21,678 nt of DNA from DASRHY01 sp046765875 (GCA_046765875.1 JBKPSJ010000094.1:1-21678); one strand, 5' to 3'. Shown: positions 1 through 8,578, counted from the stretch's first letter. Numbers and translations: made by a program. Notes: a model not told the origin generated them from the sequence alone.

Positions 1-2634
1 CTGCTGGTTGGATCTACCCACGGCCAGTAGTTCCAGGACCTCCCGTTGGCGGCGACTCAGCGGCTCGACCAACCCGGAACCCATCGTCGTGTCCTCGGCG
101 GGCCGTGTCCGGTCCACCTGGCAGGCTCGCGCCAGACGGGCCAGGTAGTCCGGCGGAACCTCGGCTGGAAGCGCGACCTCGCCGGTGCGCACGGCCGCGG
201 CAAGCCGACCGACCAGCCGTGCCATCAGGCCGCCCTCGTCGGCGAACACGCGCACATAGCCTTCCGGGCCGGCCAACGCCATCGCCTCGGCCAGCGCTGA
301 CAATCCCGCCTCCGGCCGGCCCTCGGCCGACAGTGCCAGGGACTGCAGCGCGCGCACCTCGACAAGGCTTCCGGTCCGGCCCTGAGCTGCCGCCAGAGCG
401 TGCAGCCCGTCCAGCAACACCGACGCCTGGTCGGATCGATTGGTTGCCAGCAGCACTCTCGCGAGCACCAGGTACTCCGGCTCCCGCGGATAGCTCGGCT
501 CGTCGGTCGGCCGGACCCCACGCTCCTCCACCCACCGTGCAGCTTTCGTGACTTCACCGTGCGCCATGAGCAGCCGCGCACGCCATGCCGGCACCGGGTT
601 CAGCAGCGCGACAATCCGCGAGCTCAGTCCAACCCGCTCGGCCTGCCCGATCGCGTCGAGGGCGCCGACCTCATCCCCGCAGGCGTGTCTGATCCTGGCG
701 AGCAACCCCAGGCCGGTCGCGAGCGGCTGGGTATAGGCCAACTGCCGGCACAACACAACCGCCTGGGTTGCGTGCCGGCTCGCCTCGCTCAACTCTTCGC
801 GCTCGTAGAGCACCTCGGCCAGACCCACGTGCGCCATTCCCGCATACGCCGGCTCCCGGCCGGCTTCCTCGGCAGCCTCCAACCCCTGCCGGTAGGTCGA
901 CAGCGCAGCCTCCAGACGGCCCTGGGCGCGCTGCACGCGGCCCAGGTCGTCGCCGATGAGCATCGCCAGGTAGCCCTCCCCCGCCGCGCGCCGTTCGGCG
1001 AGTACGTCGGTCAGCGTCCGTTCGGCGTCTCGGAGCCGGCCGCGCATCCAGTCCGCCACTCCGAGGTTCCACCGGACCTGGGAGCCCAGCAGCCAGTCCT
1101 CCTCGCCCAGATGGGCCAGGGCCCGGCGGTCGAAGGCAATCGCGCTATCGGGATCACCGCGCAGCCGCGCCGACTCGGCGCGCAGGAAAGCGATCGAGGC
1201 AGGAACGTTGGCCAGCACACTGATCGCCCGGCCGACCGACGGCTGGTGCGGCTCCTCGCCGGTGGTGGCCGCCGCCTCCTCGGCCGCGGCGAGCAGCGGC
1301 TCGACCGCCTCCAAACGGCCACCGAGCACGGCCGCCACCGCCTGCGCCAGACACAGGCGTGCCCGAGAGGCGATCGACTCGGCCGGCAGGGCGGCCAGCC
1401 ATCGGGACAGCGTTGCTCCCTCGCTGCGCCGCAGCAGCGCCTCCACGTGCTGCTCGACCAGGCGGGCTGCCCAGCCGACCTCGCCGGCGGCCATCGCGTG
1501 CCGCACGGCATCGTCAGCGAACCCCTCGTTCTCGTGCCACCCGGCCGCGGCACGGTGCAGATCGGACACCCGTTCGGGACGGGTCTGTTGCAACCGTGCG
1601 CGCAGTAGGTCGGCGAAGAGGTGGTGGTAGCGCCACCAGCCGCGCACATCGTCCAGAGGCTGAAGGAACAGATTGGCCCGTTCCACCTGCTCCAGCCGAG
1701 CCTGACAGTCGCTGCGGCCGGTGACCGCGTCACACAAAGGCCCGGACAGACGCTCGAGTATGGAACTGTCCAGAAGGAAGCTGACGACATCCTCCGGTTG
1801 CCGAGCCAGCACCTCCTGGGTCAGGTAGTCCAGCACATAGCGGTGGCTTCCAGCGAACGACTTGACGAACTCGACCGGATCGGGTTCGCCCTGCAACGAC
1901 AAGGTGGCGAGCTGCACCCCGGCCGCCCACCCCTCGGTCCGCTCGTGCAATGCAGCCACCGAGGCGTCCGGCAGTTCTACCCCCTTGGCCTCGCGCAAGA
2001 ACGCCGCGGTCTCCTCGGCGGTGAAGCGGAGGTCGCTCTCCCGCAGTTCCGCCAATCGACCGCGGGCACGCAGGAGCGCAAGCGGCAGCGGCGGGTCGGC
2101 GCGGGTAGCCAGCATCAACCGGAGCCCGGGCGGCAGGTGATCCACGAGGAATGCGACGCTGGCGTGCACTGCCGGTGCCTCGATCAGGTGATAGTCGTCC
2201 AGAATCAGCGTTACCGCATCCTCCGCCGGTACGACGGCGAGCTGGTTGATGACCGTCGTGGCCACGGCCTCGAGCGGCGGCTGCGCGCCGACGAGCAGGA
2301 TCTCGACCTGTTCACCGACACCGGGTCGTGAGTGCTCGACCGCCGCGGCGAGATAGCGCCAGAACCTGGCCGGATCGTTGTCACCGGCATCCACCGAAAG
2401 CCAGGCGGTCGGTCGGCTGCTGTGCCGGGCCCAATCGCCCAGCAACGTCGTCTTGCCGAAACCAGCCGGGGTGCAGACCACCGTCAGCCCGCGGCCGATG
2501 CCGCCATCCAGACGTGCCAGCAGCCGCGGACGTGCCACCGAGCCGGCAGACGGCACGTGGAACTTCGTGGCCACCAGCACATCCCGCGGTGGCGCCGCGG
2601 AGCCGGTGGCGCTGGGCGTGGGCAGTTCGTCCAT
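1..2634 (-). CDS. LuxR-family LAL/MalT-like ATP-binding regulator, C-terminus cut by window edge
   Basis: Large ATP-dependent transcriptional regulator of the LAL (MalT-like) class. The frame is open for 878 codons from the ATG at 2634 and leaves the window without a stop. A P-loop (TPAGFGKTT, about residues 55-63) and a Walker B (VTLILDDYHLI, about 141-151) mark the STAND NTPase. A typical winged-helix and sensor region follows (HERTEGWAAGVQLA, YHHLFADLLRARL). A long helical TPR-like stretch (about 380-830) then leads to the start of a LuxR HTH (LSRRQREVLELLAVGRSNQQ) at the edge; perhaps 45 residues are missing. GAGGTG lies a few bases before the ATG. Members of this class respond to small inducers bound by the TPR-like part and often activate transport or secondary-metabolism genes; the target here is unknown. 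A 6-bp GC hairpin (2669-2683) lies in the leader. Confidence 0.93.
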   Translation of the reverse strand, partial: MDELPTPSATGSAAPPRDVLVATKFHVPSAGSVARPRLLARLDGGIGRGLTVVCTPAGFGKTTLLGDWARHSSRPTAWLSVDAGDNDPARFWRYLAAAVEHSRPGVGEQVEILLVGAQPPLEAVATTVINQLAVVPAEDAVTLILDDYHLIEAPAVHASVAFLVDHLPPGLRLMLATRADPPLPLALLRARGRLAELRESDLRFTAEETAAFLREAKGVELPDASVAALHERTEGWAAGVQLATLSLQGEPDPVEFVKSFAGSHRYVLDYLTQEVLARQPEDVVSFLLDSSILERLSGPLCDAVTGRSDCQARLEQVERANLFLQPLDDVRGWWRYHHLFADLLRARLQQTRPERVSDLHRAAAGWHENEGFADDAVRHAMAAGEVGWAARLVEQHVEALLRRSEGATLSRWLAALPAESIASRARLCLAQAVAAVLGGRLEAVEPLLAAAEEAAATTGEEPHQPSVGRAISVLANVPASIAFLRAESARLRGDPDSAIAFDRRALAHLGEEDWLLGSQVRWNLGVADWMRGRLRDAERTLTDVLAERRAAGEGYLAMLIGDDLGRVQRAQGRLEAALSTYRQGLEAAEEAGREPAYAGMAHVGLAEVLYEREELSEASRHATQAVVLCRQLAYTQPLATGLGLLARIRHACGDEVGALDAIGQAERVGLSSRIVALLNPVPAWRARLLMAHGEVTKAARWVEERGVRPTDEPSYPREPEYLVLARVLLATNRSDQASVLLDGLHALAAAQGRTGSLVEVRALQSLALSAEGRPEAGLSALAEAMALAGPEGYVRVFADEGGLMARLVGRLAAAVRTGEVALPAEVPPDYLARLARACQVDRTRPAEDTTMGSGLVEPLSRRQREVLELLAVGRSNQQ

Positions 2635-2767
2635 TGCTCCCACCTCGGCAGCCGGCCGGACCGATCCAGGCGGCTCAGCCGCCGCTCAGTCTATTGCTCC
2701 TGACGGGTCGCGTCGCTGGCAGATTCCACCCCACGGGTCGATAGCGACGCGGTCAGTCCGCGGGCAC

Positions 2768-3835
2768 CTAATGGCCGATGAGTTGCTCTGCTCGCAGTGC
2801 CGCCGCGAGCGTGTCGGGGTCGCCGGTGCGTTCGTAGGACTCGGCGGCGGTGTCGGAGAACTTGAGCACGTGCTCGTCTCGGTTCTCGGCGGCGCGCTGC
2901 AGCACCTCGGCGACCGGGTCGGCGTCGGTATCGGACTGCGTCGGTGCCGCCGGCAGGGCGGACGGATCGGCGGCCTGCGCCGGCGCGTACATCGCCACGA
3001 TCGCGGCACTCGCGCCCCACACGGCGGCCAAGCTCGGCTGCCAGGCCTCGCGCGGCAGCGCCGGCAGCGTGTGCAGCACCGCGTTGGGCGCGGTCGCGGT
3101 GTGCACCAGCAACACCGGGCTGCCCTGCGCGGAGGTCAGGTACCGCAGCGTCGCCGCGTCGACCAGCTCGGCCAGCCGCGCCGGCACATCGTCGTCGTCG
3201 GCAGGTGCCTTGAGCGCGGTGACCGACTCGGGCCACCCCGGTACATCGGCGAGCCGCGGGATCCGCGAGGCGATGACACCCTTCTGCACGGGCAGATGCG
3301 GTACGGCGTCCAGCGCCGCCGCGGCGTCCAGCGCGCCGCACGGCGTACCGAGTCCCGGGACCGGGCGCGAACGGCCCGCCCAGAACGCCAACCCGTGCGC
3401 CAGCTCCGTCCGCGCCGCCGCGCTCTCGTCACCGGCCATCAGCGTGCGGACGGCATGCCCGACCCGGATCACGCCGTGCGTGGAGCCGGCGACGATGCCC
3501 GGCAGCAGCCGCGGCCACCACACGGCCAGCACGTCCCGCCACGGGTTCTCATCCAGCTGCGCGGTGAACAACGCGATCCAGTCGGTGATCCGCTTGGCGT
3601 CACCCAGGGCAGCCTTCCAGTCCGCGCCGATCGGGTCGCTGGGAGCCGGCAGCTCGACCAGACGCGGCATGTACGCATCGAGCCAGCGCTGGACGTCGAG
3701 GTCCAGACCGCGCCGCACGATCACCTCCGCCGCCATCGGACCATGGTTGGTCAGGCCGTTGTTGCCCTCCTCATCACCGCCGAACTCCGGGCCACTACGA
3801 TGCAATCGAACGTAGGCCTCGTCCAGGATGCTCAT
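2768..3835 (-). CDS. Questin oxidase-like family protein (DUF4243 type)
   Basis: A 355-residue protein with the pattern of the questin oxidase-like family. Its N-terminus has a fully acidic/His-bearing opening (EFGG, then TNHGPMAAEVIVRRG). Next come W-LDAYMPRL, a DW-ALF stretch, and PWRDVLAVWWPRLLPGIVAG followed by THGVIRVGHAVR (about residues 98-130), with histidines spaced as in this family. In fungi, relatives perform Baeyer-Villiger-type ring opening of the anthraquinone questin. Bacterial members are largely uncharacterised, so the substrate is not known. The protein looks cytosolic, with no signal peptide. The start (MSILDEAYVRLHRS) has no clear Shine-Dalgarno but has a TACGCT box 7 nt upstream, so the mRNA may be leaderless. 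It is followed by the LAL regulator after 133 bp on the same strand. Confidence 0.82.
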   Translation of the reverse strand: MSILDEAYVRLHRSGPEFGGDEEGNNGLTNHGPMAAEVIVRRGLDLDVQRWLDAYMPRLVELPAPSDPIGADWKAALGDAKRITDWIALFTAQLDENPWRDVLAVWWPRLLPGIVAGSTHGVIRVGHAVRTLMAGDESAAARTELAHGLAFWAGRSRPVPGLGTPCGALDAAAALDAVPHLPVQKGVIASRIPRLADVPGWPESVTALKAPADDDDVPARLAELVDAATLRYLTSAQGSPVLLVHTATAPNAVLHTLPALPREAWQPSLAAVWGASAAIVAMYAPAQAADPSALPAAPTQSDTDADPVAEVLQRAAENRDEHVLKFSDTAAESYERTGDPDTLAAALRAEQLIGH

Positions 3836-3842
3836 GGCTCGC

Positions 3843-3848
3843 AGCGTA
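3843..3848 (-). promoter_or_regulatory. Candidate leaderless -10 box for the questin-oxidase-like gene
   Basis: TACGCT fits the actinobacterial TANNNT -10 hexamer and ends 7 nt before the ATG at 3835. Transcription would then begin at or next to the start codon, which agrees with the lack of a Shine-Dalgarno. No convincing -35 is visible. Confidence 0.35.
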
Positions 3849-4042
3849 ATTCAGCCGCGGACTTGCATCGCACCTCGGGGCGACCCGGTCGAGCACCCCA
3901 AGCACCAGCCACCTGCTTACGAGTTGTACGCTCCACACCAACCGGGCTGCCTGATGGCTCACAGGCCGGCCGATCCGCTGTCCTAGCAATCACGTGCGGC
4001 ATATCGCGACTCCTATTCGTTTGACAGACCCGGTGACAAGAC

Positions 4043-4059
4043 GGTTGCCTTAAGCAACC
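4043..4059 (-). terminator. Hairpin directly after the hydrolase stop codon
   Basis: Perfect 6-bp arms GGTTGC/GCAACC around a 5-nt loop, starting at the base after the hydrolase TGA. On the minus strand it is followed by a modestly T-rich GTCTTGTC. It is a likely terminator of the sigma factor-hydrolase unit, although it lacks a true U tract. Confidence 0.5.
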
Positions 4060-4857
4060 TCATGACCTCGTGCCGCCGTCGTGGTGCGGCGCCGCCGGGG
4101 CGGAGGCGCGTGCGATGGGCATCAGGGTCGGAGCGGGTGTCGCGGTGAGGAAGTCGCCGACCAGGCCGACGCATAGGTCGGGCTTCTCGTGGAGCAGCAG
4201 ATGCGAGGTCCCCGGGACGACGGCAAGCTGTCCCTGTGGCAGCAGTGCACGGTACAGCTCGAGGGTGTGCTCGAGCGTCACGAGGTCGTCGTCGGCCGCG
4301 ATGACCAGGGCCGGGCAGGTGATGGCGCGCAGCTCACCCGGCTCGAGCCCGGGTTCATTTGCGGATGCGGCCAGTTTGGTGATCACGACGCGGAAGTGCT
4401 CGGGTCCGTCTGGGGATATCTCGGCGTACGCCGCCGCGAGCGGTGCGGGCGGTGCTTCGTCGGCGGTGGGGCGGAAGATCGTGCCGCGGGGGTCGAAGGC
4501 GGCGCTGATCACCACCAGTCGCTCGACAAGGTCGGGGCGCAGTACGGCGGTCCACAGGGCCACGGTGGCGCCAAGGCTGTAGCCGACGAGCCGAACCGGA
4601 CCGCCGACGACCTGTTCCAGGAATGCGACGAGGTCCTCGGCCTGGACGCCGACGGTGAGCGGTCCGGGCACATCCGGGGTGTGGCCGTGGCCGCGCCGTT
4701 CGGGCAGGAACAGACCGAACTGGTCGGCCAGCCTGTCCAGGTTGCCGGTGAAGTCGCGGCTGTCGGTGAGACCGCCGTGCAGCAGCACGACTGGTTGACC
4801 TACGCCCCGCTCGTCGTACCACATCCTGATGCCGTTGACCTCGGTGTACTGCGCCAT
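4060..4857 (-). CDS. Alpha/beta hydrolase
   Basis: A 265-residue single-domain alpha/beta-hydrolase fold enzyme. The oxyanion-hole segment VVLLHGG is at residues 23-29. The nucleophile elbow GYSLG has Ser94, the acid is in VIAADDDLVT (Asp190 likely), and the base His219 is in PGTSHLLLHEKP. The catalytic triad is therefore complete. The substrate cannot be read from sequence; family relatives include esterases, lipases and haloperoxidase-like enzymes. The ATG at 4857 is preceded by AAGGGGA at good spacing and begins the conserved VNGIRMWYDERG strand, so the longer open frame upstream was not used. It lies 73 bp downstream of the sigma-factor gene on the same strand, is probably co-transcribed, and could be its regulatory output. 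The tail after about residue 240 is a low-complexity Ala/Pro extension. Confidence 0.9.
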   Translation of the reverse strand: MAQYTEVNGIRMWYDERGVGQPVVLLHGGLTDSRDFTGNLDRLADQFGLFLPERRGHGHTPDVPGPLTVGVQAEDLVAFLEQVVGGPVRLVGYSLGATVALWTAVLRPDLVERLVVISAAFDPRGTIFRPTADEAPPAPLAAAYAEISPDGPEHFRVVITKLAASANEPGLEPGELRAITCPALVIAADDDLVTLEHTLELYRALLPQGQLAVVPGTSHLLLHEKPDLCVGLVGDFLTATPAPTLMPIARASAPAAPHHDGGTRS

Positions 4858-4930
4858 GTCATTCCCCTTCGCCGATGTTCGAAGGACCGCGAACACGCTC
4901 AAGGATTGATACGGATCGGCGCGGCGAAAC

Positions 4931-5905
4931 TCATCGGTGCCGAACAAGATCGGCTGGCAGCTCCGCGGGCAGGTTGAACAGCGGGAACAGGCGGGAGGTG
5001 TCGAGGTAGCTTGTGAGATCACTGATCCGACCCTCCGCGATCTCGAGCACCGTGAGGGCGAACGGCCCATACCCGGTCCGGCTGGGCCGATACTGCGCGA
5101 ACGCCGGCGATCCGTTGGCTGACGTGGCGACGAGCCGAGCCCCTGCACAGGGCCGGTCGGCCGCCAGCATGGCCCGGCGGATCTGCTCACGCCCCCGAAG
5201 CCACCACGCGAACGGCGGCATCGACATGGTCGCGTCCTGGTGCAGCAAGGCCACCAGTGCGTCGACGTCGTAACGTTCGAAGGCCTCACAGTATTGCGCG
5301 AGCAGCCGCTGCTGGTCTGGGTCCAGCGGATCGTAGACGTCGGCACGGGAGGTTGAGGAGGCCGAGCCCATCGTCGCCCGGGCCCGCTGCAAAGCGCTGG
5401 TGACCGACGCGGTCGTCATGTGAAGCAGCCCCGCCACCTCCTCGGCGCGCCACGAAAGGACGTCCCGCAAGATCAGCACCGCACGCTGCCGCGGCGGCAG
5501 CGTCTGCAGCGCCGCAACGAACGCCAACCGAATCGACTCGCGCTGCGCGACCAGCGCGGCCGGATCCCCACCAACCGAAAGCACCTTGCCGTCCGGAATC
5601 GGCTCCAGCCAGGCACACGCAGGCAGCGGGGCGCCGAGGTCTGGCCCACCCTCCGACGCCGGGCCCAGATCCACTGCCCGGGCACGCCGCTGCGCACTGC
5701 GCAGCATGTCCAGGCAGACATTGGTCGCAATCGCATAAAGCCAGGACCGCACCGCTCCACGCGTCGAGTCGTACCGATCGGCGTTGCGCCATGCCCGCAC
5801 AAACGTCTCCTGCACCGCATCCTCGGCCTCGAACGCCGACCCCAACATCCGATAGCAGTAACCGACCAGCTCTGCACGCAGCGGCTCGAGATCCACCATC
5901 TCCAC
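4931..5905 (-). CDS. ECF-type sigma-70 factor with C-terminal SnoaL-like domain (SigG/SigX5-like)
   Basis: A 324-residue extracytoplasmic-function-type sigma factor. Sigma region 2 is at residues 8-70 (VGYCYRMLGSAFEAEDAVQETFVRAWR, then AVRSWLYAIATNVCLDMLR). The linker carries WLEPIPDG. Region 4 follows at about 125-178 (LQTLPPRQRAVLILRDVL, then the HTH EEVAGLLHMTTASVTSALQRAR). The remaining 130 residues form a SnoaL/NTF2-like domain with the MPPFAWWLRG motif usual for the SigX5/SigG-type group. In related ECF groups this extension replaces an anti-sigma factor by modulating activity, and none is encoded nearby. The start is either the GTG at 5905 or the ATG at 5899; neither has a well-spaced Shine-Dalgarno. 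The hydrolase follows on the same strand. Confidence 0.92.
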   Translation of the reverse strand: MEMVDLEPLRAELVGYCYRMLGSAFEAEDAVQETFVRAWRNADRYDSTRGAVRSWLYAIATNVCLDMLRSAQRRARAVDLGPASEGGPDLGAPLPACAWLEPIPDGKVLSVGGDPAALVAQRESIRLAFVAALQTLPPRQRAVLILRDVLSWRAEEVAGLLHMTTASVTSALQRARATMGSASSTSRADVYDPLDPDQQRLLAQYCEAFERYDVDALVALLHQDATMSMPPFAWWLRGREQIRRAMLAADRPCAGARLVATSANGSPAFAQYRPSRTGYGPFALTVLEIAEGRISDLTSYLDTSRLFPLFNLPAELPADLVRHR

Positions 5906-5942
5906 AGCTCATTGTGACCACGGCCACGCACCGCCCAAAGCG

Positions 5943-6929
5943 CTAGCCGCCCACGAGCATGTCGCCCAGCGGGGTGCGCCGGTAGAGCACCGATCGGCCG
6001 TCGCGGGCGGCGTCGAGCAGGCCAGCCCGTCGCAGGGCGCGCAGGTGGTCGCCGATCGACCCGACCGGGATGCCGAGTGACCGGGCCAGCTGGGTGGTCG
6101 ACGCCGGCTCGCGCAGCTCAACGAGGATCCGCGCGCGGGATCGCCCGATCAGCGCCGCCAGGGCCGGCGATGCCGGCGCCGCGGCCGCCGTCCACCAGCC
6201 GGCGACCCCGCGCGCCGGATAGATCAGGCACGGTGGCCAGGGCTCGTCCGCGTATGCGGCGACGCCGGGCCACACGAACACCGACGGGATGAACATCATT
6301 CCGCGGCCGCCGGGCCGTACCGCCGCCGAACGGCTGATGCCCCGCACCTCGATGCCGCCGTCGCGCCAGCCCACCCGTTGGTGCAGTTCGTCCAGGGCCG
6401 CCGCCCAGCCGCGCCGGGCGAGCAGGCCGGAGCGGTGCACAATGTCACGCTCGCAGATCGCCCGCAGCTCAAGCCAATCCGCGGCCAGCAGCTCGGTCCA
6501 TGCCACGGCCAGCGCGTCCGCGAGCCGTTGGGTCACGTCCGGCGCCTCGAGCACGGCACGCACCGCCGCGTCGTCGCAGGGGCGCGCCGCCAGGGACCGG
6601 GCGATGTCCGCGCGCGCCACGTCGAGCGGCACCGCCCGGACGGCCGCAAGATCGTCCTCGATCGTCTGCAGCATGCCACGCGTTGGCGGCGGCACGGCGA
6701 ACGCGGCACCGCCGCGGTGGTACTGCAGCGCGAGCAGCGCGGCGAACGCCGGATCCGCGGCAGCGAGTCGAGCGTACGGGGCACGCAGGCGGGTCACCCG
6801 AGGTGGCGGGGTGCGGGGCGTACCCCCGATCTTCCCGAGCACCCGGAGCAGGCTTTCCAGCTCGAACAGCGGAGACAGTGCGAACCTGCTGTGCAGCAGA
6901 TCGGCGGCGTCAACTTCGTACCTGAGCAT
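5943..6929 (-). CDS. ArsR-type transcriptional regulator, DUF5937-like
   Basis: A 328-residue protein with a long N-terminal ligand-type region (MLRYEVDAADLLHSRFALSPLFELESLLRVL) and a C-terminal ArsR-type winged helix at about 255-325 (IGRSRARILVELREPASTTQLARSLGIPVGSIGDHLRALRRAGLL, then a DGRSVLYRRTPLG wing). This layout resembles the actinobacterial DUF5937 regulators. The domain assignment is from memory of the family, not a search. The ATG at 6929 begins the conserved MLRYEV segment; a start further upstream would overlap the divergent MFS gene. The shared 55-bp gap suggests it represses both itself and the exporter. A TACGGT box sits 9 nt upstream of the ATG. Confidence 0.82.
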   Translation of the reverse strand: MLRYEVDAADLLHSRFALSPLFELESLLRVLGKIGGTPRTPPPRVTRLRAPYARLAAADPAFAALLALQYHRGGAAFAVPPPTRGMLQTIEDDLAAVRAVPLDVARADIARSLAARPCDDAAVRAVLEAPDVTQRLADALAVAWTELLAADWLELRAICERDIVHRSGLLARRGWAAALDELHQRVGWRDGGIEVRGISRSAAVRPGGRGMMFIPSVFVWPGVAAYADEPWPPCLIYPARGVAGWWTAAAAPASPALAALIGRSRARILVELREPASTTQLARSLGIPVGSIGDHLRALRRAGLLDAARDGRSVLYRRTPLGDMLVGG

Positions 6930-6984
6930 ACGGCGAGAACCGTAACATTCGCGAAATGCAGCGGCCGCTCGGAAGCTGTGCGCC
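6930..6984. promoter_or_regulatory. Divergent promoter and candidate operator between ArsR-type regulator and MFS exporter
   Basis: The 55-bp gap holds the perfect palindrome TTCGCGAA (6948-6955), inside the longer near-palindrome CATTCGCGAAATG. Candidate -10 boxes flank it: TACGGT on the minus strand (6939-6944) and TAACAT on the plus strand (6943-6948). A repressor bound here would cover both promoters. The -35 boxes are not recognisable. Confidence 0.4.
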
Positions 6985-8211
6985 ATGACCGTCATCGAAG
7001 CCCGGGCGACCTACCGCGATGCCTTCACGGTGCGGCCGTTCGCCGTCCTGTTCGCCAGCCGGTCCCTCGCCATCGCGGCCGACACGCTGCGGATCGTCGC
7101 ACTCTCCGTACTCGTCTATACCGCGACCGGCTCGGCGTGGCTGTCCGCGGTGACGTTCGGCATCGGGTTCCTGCCGCAGGTCGTCGGCGGTCTGCTGCTC
7201 GGCTCTCTCGCTGACCGGGCCCGGCCGCGCCCGTTGATCGTCGCCGGCTACCTGACCGAGTGCGCGACCGCTGCGGCGCTGGCCCTGCTGCCCCTGCCGA
7301 TCTGGCTCAGCCTGGTCCTGGTCGCCGCGGTCGCCGTCGGCACACCGGTCTTCAACGCAGCGTCCAGCCGGTTGGTCGCCGAGGTGCTCACAGGTGACGC
7401 GTACGTCCTGGGCCGGTCGCTGGCCACGATGTCGTCGGCCGCTGCCCAGGTGTTCGGCCTGGCCGCCGGTGGCGTCGCGGTCGCTGCGCTCGGCGCGCGG
7501 CAGGCTTTGCTCGTCACCGCCGGCTGCCACCTCGTCGCTGCGCTCGTCATCCGGACTGGTTTGCCCGATTTTTCGTCGGTGCCGGGCGCTGGCAGCATCG
7601 TAAAGCAGAGCTGGTCGACCAACGCGCGGCTGCTGGCCGACGCCTGGGTGCGGCGCCTGCTGCTCATCCAGTGGCTGCCCTGCGCGTTCATCGTAGGCGC
7701 CGAGGCGCTGCTCGTGGCGTACGCGGCCGACCGGGGATTCCCGGCCGCGAGCCTGGGGATGCTGCTGGCCGCCTCACCCACCGGGATGTTCCTGGCGCAG
7801 GTCGTCGTGGGCCGATTCGTGCGCCCACCGACCCGTACCCGGCTCGTGGCGCCGCTGATCGTGGTGCTGGGCATGCCCGCTGTCGCGTTCGTGGTCGATC
7901 CGCCGCTCGCCGCCTGCGGGGTGTTGATGCTCGTCAGCGGGGCGGGCTTCGCCTACTCAGTGGGCCTGCAGCGGGCATTCCTTGACGCGGTGCCCGAGGT
8001 CAGCCGCGGCCAGGCGTTCGGGCTGCTGACCACCGGGCTGATGACGCTGCAGGGGCTGGGGCCGGTGCTGGCCGGCGCGGTGGCGCAGTTCGGCTCGGTG
8101 CGCTGGGCGATCGTCGCCGCCGGTGCCGCAACCGTGGCCACGGCACTGCTCGCGCCCGCCAGGACGGGGTCGGCGACTGAAGCGAGAATGGGTGAAGTCA
8201 GTCCTGATTGA
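6985..8211 (+). CDS. MFS-type exporter
   Basis: A 408-residue major-facilitator protein, mostly hydrophobic, with about 10-12 membrane segments. The loop-2/3 signature appears as GSLADRARPRPLIVAGYL (about residues 73-90), followed by a central NAASSRLVAEVLTGDAYVLGRSL segment typical of the EntS/MFS_3-like drug and siderophore exporters. Helices continue to VRWAIVAAGAATVATALL near the C-terminus. The substrate is unknown. It is transcribed away from the ArsR-type regulator, which is probably its repressor. The start is supported by a weak GGAAG nine bases upstream and by the charged N-terminus before the first helix. Its 3' end overlaps the convergent VOC gene by 14 bp, so no separate terminator fits between them. 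Confidence 0.88.
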   Translation: MTVIEARATYRDAFTVRPFAVLFASRSLAIAADTLRIVALSVLVYTATGSAWLSAVTFGIGFLPQVVGGLLLGSLADRARPRPLIVAGYLTECATAAALALLPLPIWLSLVLVAAVAVGTPVFNAASSRLVAEVLTGDAYVLGRSLATMSSAAAQVFGLAAGGVAVAALGARQALLVTAGCHLVAALVIRTGLPDFSSVPGAGSIVKQSWSTNARLLADAWVRRLLLIQWLPCAFIVGAEALLVAYAADRGFPAASLGMLLAASPTGMFLAQVVVGRFVRPPTRTRLVAPLIVVLGMPAVAFVVDPPLAACGVLMLVSGAGFAYSVGLQRAFLDAVPEVSRGQAFGLLTTGLMTLQGLGPVLAGAVAQFGSVRWAIVAAGAATVATALLAPARTGSATEARMGEVSPD

Positions 8212-8578
8212 TGTAGATCTTGTTGCCGTAGAGATCTTTCATCAGGACGCCGGTGCCGTAGGGGCGGACTTGGGGTTCGCCTTCGAATTCGACGCCTCGT
8301 TCTTTCAGGGCTTTGTACTCGCTCATGCAGTCGTCGGTTTCGATACTGAACAGCGGCGCGTCGCCCGCCTGGCGGCCGACGAGACCTCTTTGTTCGCTGG
8401 TCTTGGCAACATCGAGGTTGATGCCGAACTCCTTGTTGTCCGGTAGGCGGACCAGTAGCCACCGGTAGTCGCCCAGGGTACTGTCCTCGGCGACCTCGAA
8501 GCCGAGCCGCTCGGTATAGAACTCGAGCGCCTCATCCAGGTTGTTGACAAGTACTTTGACCAGTGTCACACGTTTCAC
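8198..8578 (-). CDS. VOC/glyoxalase-fold protein
   Basis: A 126-residue protein with two beta-alpha-beta-beta-beta halves of the vicinal oxygen chelate fold: KVLVNNLDEALEFYTERLGFEV at the start and GVEFEGEPQVRPYGTGVLMKDLYGNKIYINQ at the end. The glutamate that usually binds metal in the last strand (GNxxEL) is replaced here (GNKIYIN), so it may bind a ligand rather than catalyse a metal-dependent reaction. The start is the GTG at 8578: its first three bases overlap the TGA of the 2TM gene (GTGA), and GGGGAAGA lies just upstream. This indicates translational coupling in the MMPL unit. The longer open frame upstream lies inside the 2TM gene and was rejected. The ligand is unknown. Confidence 0.85.
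   Translation of the reverse strand: MKRVTLVKVLVNNLDEALEFYTERLGFEVAEDSTLGDYRWLLVRLPDNKEFGINLDVAKTSEQRGLVGRQAGDAPLFSIETDDCMSEYKALKERGVEFEGEPQVRPYGTGVLMKDLYGNKIYINQD

Noticed and set aside
400..1608. Long plus-strand frame of 402 codons
   Set aside because: Antisense to the LAL regulator, whose frame has recognisable domains throughout; the arginine/glutamine/proline-rich translation is typical of an opposite-strand shadow in GC-rich DNA.
2378..4024. Plus-strand frame of 548 codons
   Set aside because: Covers the questin-oxidase-like gene on the opposite strand and the LAL gene start; no family resemblance and no ribosome-binding site.
4858..5346. N-terminal extension of the alpha/beta hydrolase
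   Set aside because: The extra 163 residues would be encoded inside the sigma-factor gene in another frame, whereas the ATG at 4857 has a good ribosome-binding site.
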